Assembly (NCBI GenBank): GCA_027076245.1
Contig: JALTKC010000411.1
Coordinates: 1-12,890, forward strand
Direction: 5' to 3'
Length of the DNA stretch: 12,890 bases
DNA from: Gammaproteobacteria bacterium
Lineage (GTDB): Bacteria; Pseudomonadota; Gammaproteobacteria; GRL18
The position numbers and the translations under genes are program-made. Shown here piece by piece: positions 6,330-12,890 of the stretch (positions are counted from its first letter, which is position 1; each line of letters starts with the position of its first letter). The notes beneath the pieces are model-generated. The model was given only the letters and a program-made list of their open reading frames with translations, was not told where the DNA came from and did not search any database.

Positions 6330-6887
6330 ATGTCAGGCCGATTTCCCGTACCGCCTTCTCCTGCCACTGTATTCAATACCATTTCAGCCAGTATGGTCAG
6401 GCAGGTTCCAGCCCTGGTTAAACGACTGCCTAAACCGCCTTTTTTTATTCAGAAAAAAGTGGGGGAGAAAGCCCTGCAGACACTGCTGGCTGAACAGCTT
6501 GAAATGGAGGAGTTTGATTTTCTACAAGGACATTATCTTCAGCTTTGCATTGATGATATGGGACTGTCTTTTTTTCTGACTTATGACAATCAGCGTTTGA
6601 TCCTGTCTGATTCTGCCGCACAGGCTGATGTGGTTTTTCGGGGCCAGTCACCGGAATTTTTATTACTTGCCAGCCGACTCGAAGATCCGGATACCCTGTT
6701 TTTTCAACGCCGTCTGGTTATAGAAGGGGATACCGAGCTTGGACTGTATATAAAAAATGCCATTGACAGTGTTGATTTTGACCAGTGGCCCGCCTGGCTG
6801 AACTCACTGATCCAAAAAACGGCCCGTCTGATCCAGCAGTTCAATTCTGAAGACAATGTTCGTGCTGATACCCCTCTGCCGGGCTAA
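6330..6887 (+). CDS. ubiT: UbiT, SCP2-domain accessory factor of O2-independent ubiquinone synthesis
   Basis: This 185-residue SCP2/sterol-carrier-like protein (formerly YhbT) is thought to bind ubiquinone intermediates or lipids and assist UbiU-UbiV. The SCP2 domain spans about residues 45-155. The diagnostic segment LEDPDTLFFQRRLVIEGDTE is followed by LGLYIKNAIDSVDF. The ATG at 6330 has a weak GAG seven bases upstream and gives the family N-terminus. The gene diverges from ubiUV over an FNR box, the same arrangement as in E. coli. It is followed by 134 AT-rich bases before the chemoreceptor gene, which probably has its own promoter. Confidence 0.95.
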   Translation: MSGRFPVPPSPATVFNTISASMVRQVPALVKRLPKPPFFIQKKVGEKALQTLLAEQLEMEEFDFLQGHYLQLCIDDMGLSFFLTYDNQRLILSDSAAQADVVFRGQSPEFLLLASRLEDPDTLFFQRRLVIEGDTELGLYIKNAIDSVDFDQWPAWLNSLIQKTARLIQQFNSEDNVRADTPLPG

Positions 6888-6910
6888 AAAACACCAAAAT
6901 TAATATTTCC

Positions 6911-6937
6911 TCAAGATCTTTTTTAATTTGCCGACTA
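6911..6937 (+). promoter_or_regulatory. Possible sigma-28 (FliA) promoter for the chemoreceptor
   Basis: TCAAGATC and GCCGACTA are separated by exactly 11 bases and resemble TAAAGTTT-N11-GCCGATAA (five of eight and six of eight matches). Chemoreceptor genes are often FliA-dependent. No flagellar gene is in the window, so this is only a candidate. Confidence 0.3.
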
Positions 6938-6977
6938 TATTTATTACAAGAATAAAAATATTGTTTTAACAATTATT

Positions 6978-7005
6978 TTGACATTAGTTTCGACCAATTA
7001 AAAAT
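6978..7005 (+). promoter_or_regulatory. Possible sigma-70 promoter for the chemoreceptor
   Basis: A perfect -35 TTGACA (6978-6983) is followed after 16 bases by AAAAAT (four of six matches to TATAAT). The -10 is poor and the leader would be only about ten bases, so it competes with the upstream sigma-28-like site. Confidence 0.3.
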
Positions 7006-7021
7006 ATTTGAGGTTACCCCC

Positions 7022-8710
7022 ATGAAAGTCTCACTGTTCTGGCGTCTGTTCATACCTGTTGCAAGTATTATGATGATTTCTCTTGCGACTTTATTATGGG
7101 TAGTATCAGAAAAAATCAGTGACAATACCCAGTCTGAAGCCATTGCTCAGGCAGAAAATATGGTCGAACAGTTTAAAACCATGCGCGCTTACTATACCAA
7201 AAATGTGGTTTCAAAAGTGCTTGCGGGCAGTGATTTAAAACCCTCTTTTAAGCATAAAGATGATAAAACCAAAATTCCCCTGCCGGCAACCATGATCCAC
7301 GATTTGAGTGAGTTACTGGAAAATAGTGGTACTAAAATCAAGCTATATTCAGCCTATCCCTTCCCTAACCGTAAAAACCGTGTTCTGGATGACTTTGAAC
7401 AACAGGCCTGGGACAAAATTTCCCGTCAACCTGATCTGACCTACAGCCAGCCGGCTGAAATCAACGGTAAGGCTTATCTGCGTGTAGCTAAAGCGGATTT
7501 AATGGTCAGCCCGGTTTGTGTGGCCTGTCACAATACCCGTCCGGATACCCCTAAAAACGACTGGAAGCTGGGCGATGTGCGCGGCATACTGGAAGTTAAC
7601 CTGCCTATGGATGCCATTGAGGAAAACGCCTCCGGCATTATTTATCTGACCCTGTTTACCGGTTTACTGGCTCTGATCCTGGTGTTCTTTTCTATTTACG
7701 CCACCTATCGCTATTTTATCGGTAATAAGCTGAATACCATTAACCACGCGCTGACCGATATTGCTGAAGGTGAGGGCGATCTGACGCAACGACTGGACGA
7801 ATCCGGTTCTGATGAAATCAGCCTTATAGCACAAAGTTTTAACCGTTTTGTCAATAATCTGCATACCACGGTCAGTCAGATCCTGCAGGCCAGTAACAGT
7901 CTGTCACAGACCTCTGCGGAATTACTGGACATTACTGCCCAGACCAATACCGCCATTGAAGAGCAGAAACAGGATACCGAACTGGCGGCTATTGAGGTAC
8001 AGAAATTCAGTGAGCATTCAACAGAAGTGGCCAGTCTGACGGAACAGGCTACTCAATCAACCCAGGTGGCCGAGGATGCAACCAATCGCGGTAATGTTGC
8101 TATTTCCTCTACCATCGGCACGGTAGATCAACTGACCAGCAATGTCTCCAGTGCTGCCCAGATTATTGAACAATTACAGAAAGACAGCACAAATATCGGT
8201 GGTGTACTGGAAGTCATTCAGGGTATTGCCGAACAAACCAATCTGCTGGCCTTAAATGCGGCGATTGAAGCCGCAAGGGCCGGTGAACAGGGACGCGGCT
8301 TTGCTGTAGTAGCAGATGAAGTCCGCACTCTGGCCGCCAGAACCCAGGATTCCACACTGGAAATTCAGGCCATGATTGAACGTCTGCAAAACGCCAGCAA
8401 CAAAGCCTATGAATCCATGAAATCCAACACTGAATATTCCAATAATGCCATTGATCAGATTGAAGAGTCCTGCATTGTTCTATCAGAAATTCGTCAGTCC
8501 ATTGATGAAATCAATGTCATTAATGAAAAAATATACAATGCCGCAAACATTCAGAAAGAGACCTCAGAAAGTCTTAACCAGAATGTCAGCCAGATATCAA
8601 GCAAGTCTCAGGAAACGGCTACCGCCAGCCAGGAAACCCGTGAACACGCTAAAAACCTGGATAACCTGGCGGAACAGCTGCAGCAACTTATCGGTTCATT
8701 TAAGTTATAA
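7022..8710 (+). CDS. Methyl-accepting chemotaxis protein with periplasmic haem-c (DUF3365/Tll0287-like) domain
   Basis: This 562-residue transmembrane chemoreceptor signals through CheA. TM1 is at about residues 8-28. The periplasmic domain (about 30-203) ends with VCVACHNTRPDTPKNDWKLG, whose CVACH (C166, C169, H170) is a c-type haem attachment motif, and RGILEV follows as in DUF3365/Tll0287-like sensors. TM2 is at about 205-228 and a HAMP domain at about 229-282. The signalling coiled coil has its hairpin tip at about 401-438, with EQTNLLALNAAIEAARAGE. No C-terminal CheR-tethering pentapeptide is visible. A GAGG eight bases before ATG 7022 sets the start. Haem binding suggests redox, oxygen or NO sensing, but the ligand is inferred. 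It is encoded beside the anaerobic ubiT gene and near a Chp cluster, which may or may not be its partner. Confidence 0.93.
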   Translation: MKVSLFWRLFIPVASIMMISLATLLWVVSEKISDNTQSEAIAQAENMVEQFKTMRAYYTKNVVSKVLAGSDLKPSFKHKDDKTKIPLPATMIHDLSELLENSGTKIKLYSAYPFPNRKNRVLDDFEQQAWDKISRQPDLTYSQPAEINGKAYLRVAKADLMVSPVCVACHNTRPDTPKNDWKLGDVRGILEVNLPMDAIEENASGIIYLTLFTGLLALILVFFSIYATYRYFIGNKLNTINHALTDIAEGEGDLTQRLDESGSDEISLIAQSFNRFVNNLHTTVSQILQASNSLSQTSAELLDITAQTNTAIEEQKQDTELAAIEVQKFSEHSTEVASLTEQATQSTQVAEDATNRGNVAISSTIGTVDQLTSNVSSAAQIIEQLQKDSTNIGGVLEVIQGIAEQTNLLALNAAIEAARAGEQGRGFAVVADEVRTLAARTQDSTLEIQAMIERLQNASNKAYESMKSNTEYSNNAIDQIEESCIVLSEIRQSIDEINVINEKIYNAANIQKETSESLNQNVSQISSKSQETATASQETREHAKNLDNLAEQLQQLIGSFKL

Positions 8711-8733
8711 TAAAACCCATTTTATTTTCTTTA

Positions 8734-8755
8734 TGAGGCAGGCCCGCCTGCCTCA
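8734..8755. repeat. Strong hairpin between the chemoreceptor and rsmE
   Basis: TGAGGCAGG and CCTGCCTCA form a 9-bp perfect stem around CCCG. No T-run follows on either strand, so it is not a standard intrinsic terminator. It ends 14 bases before the rsmE ATG, where it could protect the upstream mRNA end or affect initiation. It might instead be another REP-like unit. Confidence 0.6.
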
Positions 8756-8769
8756 ACAGGGCAGACTTA

Positions 8770-9537
8770 ATGAGACTTTCACGTTTTTTTATTGATTGCG
8801 AGCTGCAGCCGGGTCAGTTACTGACCCTCCCCCCCCCTCTGGTAAATTATATTGCCAATGTCTTACGCCTCAGACAGGGCGACTCGGTTCATCTGTTTAA
8901 TGGGCAGCCTTATAATGGTTCTTTTGGTGAATTTTTCGCACAGATTCAGGAAGTCGAAAAACGCAAAGTAAGCGTTCAACTGGGACAATTCATTGCCCGC
9001 GATATAGAATCACCGCTTAATACCCATTTATTTCAGGGCATATCACGCAGTGAACGGATGGATTTTGCTATTCAGAAATCTGTTGAGCTGGGCTGCATAC
9101 AGATCACCCCGGTATTTACCGAGCGTTCCAATAGCCGGAAATTAAAAGCAAAACAACTGGAAAAGAAACAGCAGCACTGGCAAAGTGTTGCAGACAGTGC
9201 CTGTGAGCAGTCAGGACGCACTCGAAGAGTATTGATTCATCCGAGCGTAAAACCACATGAAATAGCAAACTTCACTGCCGATCTCCAGCTGCTGCTGGTA
9301 CCCGATGCCACTCAAAGCCTGGCCGATCTGCACAACCAGTTGAAGCAGAAAGGTCAGGATATAAAAAGTGTGAATATTTTTATCGGGCCGGAAGGCGGTT
9401 TAAGCCCTGAAGAAGTGGATTATGCCTGTTCACGGGGCTACCAGGGCGTTCGCCTTGGCCCCAGGATCCTCAGAACCGAAACAGCAGCCTTAACCGCATT
9501 GAGTGCAGTGCAGTTATTATGGGGTGATTTGTCCTGA
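8770..9537 (+). CDS. rsmE: 16S rRNA (uracil(1498)-N3)-methyltransferase RsmE
   Basis: This SPOUT-class methyltransferase modifies U1498 of 16S rRNA. It has 255 residues, close to the E. coli length. An N-terminal PUA-like domain (about 1-75, with the conserved VLRLRQGD and LFNG) precedes the trefoil-knot SAM domain. The SAM-binding motifs are FIGPEGGLSPEE (204-215) and LGPRILRTETAAL (229-241). ATG 8770 follows a weak AGGG nine bases upstream. A run of nine C at 8829-8837 encodes part of a Pro triplet near residues 20-23. The gene converges on the cheW-like gene with 14 bases between the stops. I recall rsmE lying near the Chp cluster in Pseudomonas, so the neighbourhood may be conserved. Confidence 0.95.
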   Translation: MRLSRFFIDCELQPGQLLTLPPPLVNYIANVLRLRQGDSVHLFNGQPYNGSFGEFFAQIQEVEKRKVSVQLGQFIARDIESPLNTHLFQGISRSERMDFAIQKSVELGCIQITPVFTERSNSRKLKAKQLEKKQQHWQSVADSACEQSGRTRRVLIHPSVKPHEIANFTADLQLLLVPDATQSLADLHNQLKQKGQDIKSVNIFIGPEGGLSPEEVDYACSRGYQGVRLGPRILRTETAALTALSAVQLLWGDLS

Positions 9538-9551
9538 ACCGGTAATATGAG

Positions 9552-10061
9552 CTATTGTTCTGTCATAACCGTGGATACCTGTTGTTCCAGGTAGTCAATA
9601 CGGGGGATAATATACTGCTCACCGTCCAGTTTAATATGCACCACCTGCTTATCTTTAAGTTCTGAAGGTGCTACCCGGCTTTCATCCACCATTGAAAGGC
9701 TGGGAATAGACTGACAGCCAAGAGCTATAAAAGGCGCACAACCTTTATTGTCCGGGGCATTAAGAATAATCACCCGGCGATAGTTCTGCGGTTTGGAAGC
9801 CTGGGGATTCATGATCCGCTCAAATATCAGTACCGGAATTTCCTGTTCACGCCAGGTCATCATACCGGCAAACCACTCAGGAGCACCCAGACGGGGTTCA
9901 ATTTTATCCATCTCGGTTACTTCAGCCACCAGAGCATTGGGTAATATCATTTTATAACTGAAAAAATTCAGTGTCAGACAGCGAACCTGAGCATCCAGAT
10001 TGATATTGCTGCCGGATTTATGTGCTTCGATACCCTGGATAACTTTGCTTACCTGGTTCAT
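9552..10061 (-). CDS. CheW-like adaptor of the Chp system (ChpC-like)
   Basis: This 169-residue single-domain CheW protein couples chemoreceptors to the CheA/ChpA kinase. The CheW fold spans about residues 25-165, seen in MILPNALVAEVTEMDKIEPRLG, the hydrophobic PEWFAGMMTWREQEIPVLIFE segment and a final IIPRIDYLEQ. The N-terminal 25 residues are a polar extension. ATG 10061 is preceded by AAAGAGA with good spacing. It is the third gene after chpA and cheB on the same strand, an order that matches ChpA-ChpB-ChpC of Pseudomonas type IV pilus chemotaxis, so ChpC is the likely counterpart. The 94-base gap before it contains a strong palindrome. Confidence 0.85.
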   Translation of the reverse strand: MNQVSKVIQGIEAHKSGSNINLDAQVRCLTLNFFSYKMILPNALVAEVTEMDKIEPRLGAPEWFAGMMTWREQEIPVLIFERIMNPQASKPQNYRRVIILNAPDNKGCAPFIALGCQSIPSLSMVDESRVAPSELKDKQVVHIKLDGEQYIIPRIDYLEQQVSTVMTEQ

Positions 10062-10116
10062 ATTTATCTCTTTGCCTCTTTACATCTATCTGCTGTATAT
10101 AATCTATGTGTTTGTT

Positions 10117-10143
10117 ATCCCCTCTCCCTGAGGGAGAGGGGAT
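10117..10143. repeat. 27-bp perfect palindrome (REP-like CCCTCTCCCT hairpin) inside the chp operon
   Basis: Arms 10117-10129 and 10131-10143 are perfectly complementary around one central base, giving a 12-bp stem with a TGA loop. The left arm reads ATCCCCTCTCCCT. I recall this CCCTCTCCCT/AGGGAGAGGG hairpin as a frequent intergenic repeat in many gammaproteobacteria. No T-run flanks it, so it is not a typical intrinsic terminator. It lies just after the cheB stop, where it could stabilise upstream mRNA or reduce cheW expression. Confidence 0.85.
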
Positions 10144-10155
10144 GAAAGGACAGGA

Positions 10156-11385
10156 CTAGTTAATATAAGCGTCTTTACCCATATAGTGCATGGCTATTTT
10201 TAAGGCCAGTGCTTCAGGTGAGCCGCTATAGCTGACCAGGTTGGCCTTGCGTACTGAATCCGGCATACTGCTGACCACACAGGTGTCTGAGTTTTGTGCC
10301 CATATATTCCCCTGGTACTGTTCTGCAAATTTCTGGCTGGCCAGAACTCCGTCAGCACCCATGCCGCTGAATATAATTACACCTGCACGTTCTTTATAAC
10401 TCGTGCAGACATCTTTTATAACACTGTCAATTGAAGGTTTATAATGCCCTTTCCATTTTTCATCAAGGAATTTAACCTGACCCTGTTCGTCCAGTATCAT
10501 GCGCTGTTCAATAGGCACCACAATGACTTCACCATGTTTAAGCACATCACCGGCCTGAGCTTCCTTTACCTTGAAACAGCTGATACGATCCAGTTGTGTG
10601 GCTAACAGGGAAACAAAGCCTTCACCCAGGTGCTGAGCCAGTACAAAAGCCACTGGTAATTCAACCGGTATCCGTGCCAGAAAACGTTTAACGGCTTCAG
10701 GTCCACCGATAGAAGCACCTAATACCCAGACATTGTCAGCTCTGTCCCCATCAGCGGCATTTGAAATTTGTGCCGCCTGTAATTGCTCTGTATCGTCTAA
10801 TTCAAGAGTAGGCTCATTCTCCAGACTTTGCTGTTTTTCCTGGGCAATTTCAGCCGCCAGTTCTTCATTCTGAGCGAGCAGTTCCTGGGTGATCTGAGAG
10901 AGTTCATCAACCGGAAACTCAAGCTCTTTATGAGCTTTCTGTTTTATAGTTTCAGAACCATCATAAGAGTCAGAACGCTCTAAGGTCTGCTCATCCTCTG
11001 TTTCCTGAGTAGTTTCTAACTGATTACTTCGAGCAAGTTCAGCCAGCTTTATGGCCAGTTTATTAATGGCCGGTTCAGAAAAGCCGCATTCCTGCTGCGG
11101 ATCCTGAATGTCATCAAAATCATTATCATGAAACAGGATGGGTAAATCAATGCGTTCCAGTAAACGGTCAAGAGCCTCATCGCTGTCTTCATAACTGTCA
11201 TCCATATCGATCAGGATAACTTCCGCCTTATCGCTAATGGCTTCCAGACGCTTAACAAAATCAAGATTCAGGTAATCACACAGGCAAACGATCGCACCAT
11301 ATCGTTGGAATGCTTCCTGTAAACATTGCTGTATCTGCTCGGAACCTGAAGCAATAACAATATTAATACCTTGAAGCTTATGCAT
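10156..11385 (-). CDS. CheB-like methylesterase with degenerate receiver domain (ChpB-like)
   Basis: This 409-residue protein probably removes methyl groups from chemoreceptor glutamates. The C-terminal CheB catalytic domain (about 218-405) keeps all three catalytic residues: S225 in GASIGG, H252 in AQHLG and D345 in GMGADG. The N-terminal domain (about 6-118) looks like a receiver but reads IVIASGS where a functional receiver has the paired acidic residues, so only a possible acceptor (D60 or D62 in LIDMDD) remains. It is probably not phosphorylated normally. A long acidic, Gln/Glu-rich linker (about 120-216) separates the two domains. ATG 11385 lies 39 bases after chpA and has only a weak ribosome binding site. 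The position after chpA suggests ChpB of a pilus chemosensory system. Confidence 0.88.
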   Translation of the reverse strand: MHKLQGINIVIASGSEQIQQCLQEAFQRYGAIVCLCDYLNLDFVKRLEAISDKAEVILIDMDDSYEDSDEALDRLLERIDLPILFHDNDFDDIQDPQQECGFSEPAINKLAIKLAELARSNQLETTQETEDEQTLERSDSYDGSETIKQKAHKELEFPVDELSQITQELLAQNEELAAEIAQEKQQSLENEPTLELDDTEQLQAAQISNAADGDRADNVWVLGASIGGPEAVKRFLARIPVELPVAFVLAQHLGEGFVSLLATQLDRISCFKVKEAQAGDVLKHGEVIVVPIEQRMILDEQGQVKFLDEKWKGHYKPSIDSVIKDVCTSYKERAGVIIFSGMGADGVLASQKFAEQYQGNIWAQNSDTCVVSSMPDSVRKANLVSYSGSPEALALKIAMHYMGKDAYIN

Positions 11386-11424
11386 GGGTGCGGCTCATAG
11401 CATTAAGTATCATCGTAATAAAGC

Positions 11425-12890
11425 TCAGGTGTTGGTCAGTTTCTTAATATTGCTGATCAGATCCTGTTCCTGATAAGGCTTACCCATATATTCATTAACA
11501 CCTATTTTCAGAGCCCGCTCACGGTGTTTATCCCCCGTTCTGGAGGTGATCATAATAATAGGTATATCTTTGAAATTTTCATCATCACGCATATGAGTAG
11601 CCAGTTCATAACCGTCCATACGCGGCATCTCAACATCCAGCAGCATGACATCCGGTTTGCTTTCGTGCAGTATGGCAATAGCATCCACACCATCTTTGGC
11701 GGTAATCACCTCATAATCATGCCTTTGCAGTAGACGCTGGGTCACTTTTCTTACGGTAATGGAATCATCCACCACCATCACAGTAACCACCTTCTTATCC
11801 AGAGTCGGTACCTCAATACCCTGTTCTGCAATAGACTGCATGGCAATGCCTTCACGTGCCAGTACCCCGAGATCCAGGATCAGGGCGATTTTACCATCAC
11901 CAAGAATGGTCGCTCCGGTAACACCTTTAACGGTACTGAGCTGCGGTCCGACAGACTTTACGACAATTTCACGACTGCCCATCAGGGCATCCACAAACAG
12001 GGCAACCCGATGCTCACCAGAACGGGCCAGCAAAATGGGGGATTTATTTTTTTCTCCAGGCAGTGAGGGTTTATTAATACCCAGTGCCGTACCCAGGTGC
12101 ATAAACTGATACTCTTCATCATGCCACTGATACCAGGTATTATTCCCTTCCGTCAGTTTTTGCAGCACATCATGACTTTCACGGATAATGTTTTCAATAC
12201 CCACCAGCGGTATGGCAAATATTTCATCACCCACCTGCACCATCAGTGCCCGGCTAACCGACATGGTCAACGGCATATGAATATCAAATACTGTACCTTT
12301 GCCGGGTTCTGAACTGATCTCCAGGGTACCATTGAGCTGTTTGATCTCATTATTGACTACATCCATGCCGACACCACGACCGGCAATCTGGCTAACTTCC
12401 GTTGCAGTACTGAAACCCGATTCAATAATAAAGCGCATAATATCATCGGTGTTCAGGTTGGCATCTTCTACCATCAGCCCCTGTTCAATGGCCTTGTTTC
12501 TGACCGCATCGATATCAATCCCGGCACCATCATCAATGACTCTGATTTCTATTTCTGAACCATCCCGGCCGATAACCAGTTTTAGATGACCGGCTTCAGG
12601 TTTACCAGCGGCCTGGCGTTGTTCCGGTGTTTCAATACCGTGTGCAATCGCATTTCTGAGCATGTGCTCAAGAGGTGCCATGATTTTTTCCAGCACCCGA
12701 CGGTCTATCTCCTGGTTTTCACCAGACAGTTCAAAGTTGACCTTTTTATTCAGTTCCTGTGCAGTCTGACGGACAATTCGTCTGAATCTGGGCAGCTGAC
12801 TTTTAAAGGGCACCATTCGGGTTCTCATCAACCCTTCCTGCAGATCGGTATTAACCCGGCCCTGCTGGATTAAAAGTGTTTCTGCTTCAC
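11425..12890 (-). CDS. chpA: ChpA/CheA hybrid histidine kinase, C-terminal part (5' end outside the window)
   Basis: The visible 487 residues are the core and tail of a large CheA-type hybrid kinase. From the right edge come the end of the dimerisation helices (RVNTDLQEG then LMRTRMVPF), the HATPase domain with N-box HMLRNAIAHG, G1 DDGAGID and G2 GRGVGMD, a CheW-like regulatory domain, and a receiver with VVDDS, phospho-acceptor D in LLDVEMPRMDG, Thr in MITSR and Lys in GKPY. The frame stays open to the window edge with no stop, so the start and the Hpt domains lie beyond it. The terminal receiver and the following cheB and cheW genes are typical of ChpA/PilL kinases that control type IV pilus twitching. 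The missing N-terminus prevents counting Hpt domains. Confidence 0.93.
   Translation of the reverse strand, partial: EAETLLIQQGRVNTDLQEGLMRTRMVPFKSQLPRFRRIVRQTAQELNKKVNFELSGENQEIDRRVLEKIMAPLEHMLRNAIAHGIETPEQRQAAGKPEAGHLKLVIGRDGSEIEIRVIDDGAGIDIDAVRNKAIEQGLMVEDANLNTDDIMRFIIESGFSTATEVSQIAGRGVGMDVVNNEIKQLNGTLEISSEPGKGTVFDIHMPLTMSVSRALMVQVGDEIFAIPLVGIENIIRESHDVLQKLTEGNNTWYQWHDEEYQFMHLGTALGINKPSLPGEKNKSPILLARSGEHRVALFVDALMGSREIVVKSVGPQLSTVKGVTGATILGDGKIALILDLGVLAREGIAMQSIAEQGIEVPTLDKKVVTVMVVDDSITVRKVTQRLLQRHDYEVITAKDGVDAIAILHESKPDVMLLDVEMPRMDGYELATHMRDDENFKDIPIIMITSRTGDKHRERALKIGVNEYMGKPYQEQDLISNIKKLTNT

Noticed and set aside
6247..6579. Plus-strand 110-residue frame starting near the FNR box
   Set aside because: It overlaps ubiT in another frame and has the odd composition of a shadow frame; UbiT is unmistakable in the proper frame.
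12829..12831. TTG at 12831 as the start of the kinase gene
   Set aside because: The frame continues upstream to the window edge with conserved kinase sequence, and the family requires an Hpt and dimerisation part before it, so this is an internal codon.

Overview
The window comes from a gammaproteobacterium of moderate G+C. The evidence is the divergent ubiUV/ubiT locus with a perfect FNR box, a type IV pilus Chp-type chemotaxis cluster (chpA-cheB-cheW) beside rsmE, a YcgN-family protein and REP-type intergenic repeats. I cannot name a genus. Short heptamer repeats upstream of genes recall those I remember being described in large sulfur bacteria (Beggiatoaceae), but this is only a hint.

Layout. 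(1) 1-1287: a PlsC-type acyltransferase (minus) and a ycgN-type cysteine-cluster gene (plus) diverge from an array of eight perfect CCTGTAA heptamers. (2) 1301-3315: an rfbB-rfbA pair (minus) for dTDP-4-keto-6-deoxyglucose synthesis, with a good sigma-70 promoter, a TTG start on rfbB and a palindrome at the predicted transcription start. (3) 3424-4102: a Phd/PIN toxin-antitoxin pair, with three CTTAACM heptamers just before the toxin. (4) 4135-4217: two inverted REP-like hairpins between convergent genes. (5) 4280-6887: ubiU-ubiV (minus) and ubiT (plus), the genes for oxygen-independent ubiquinone synthesis, diverging from one FNR box. (6) 7022-9537: a chemoreceptor whose periplasmic domain carries a c-type haem motif, then rsmE. 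(7) 9552-12890: cheW-like, cheB-like and the 3' part of chpA/cheA on the minus strand. chpA runs off the right edge.

Two themes link the regions. The first is anaerobic life and redox sensing: FNR-controlled ubiTUV sits next to a putative haem-c chemoreceptor. The second, and the most unusual signal, is a family of 7-bp direct repeats. It occurs three times, each time immediately upstream of a start codon (ycgN, the PIN toxin, ubiU) and always in the same orientation relative to the gene. It takes the place where a Shine-Dalgarno sequence should be, and none is visible there. Almost every unit contains a stop triplet on the coding strand, and because 7 is not a multiple of 3, three successive stop-bearing units close all three frames. 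For ubiU the predicted FNR-dependent transcript would have a leader made almost only of these heptamers. This is a candidate translational-control or insulating element.
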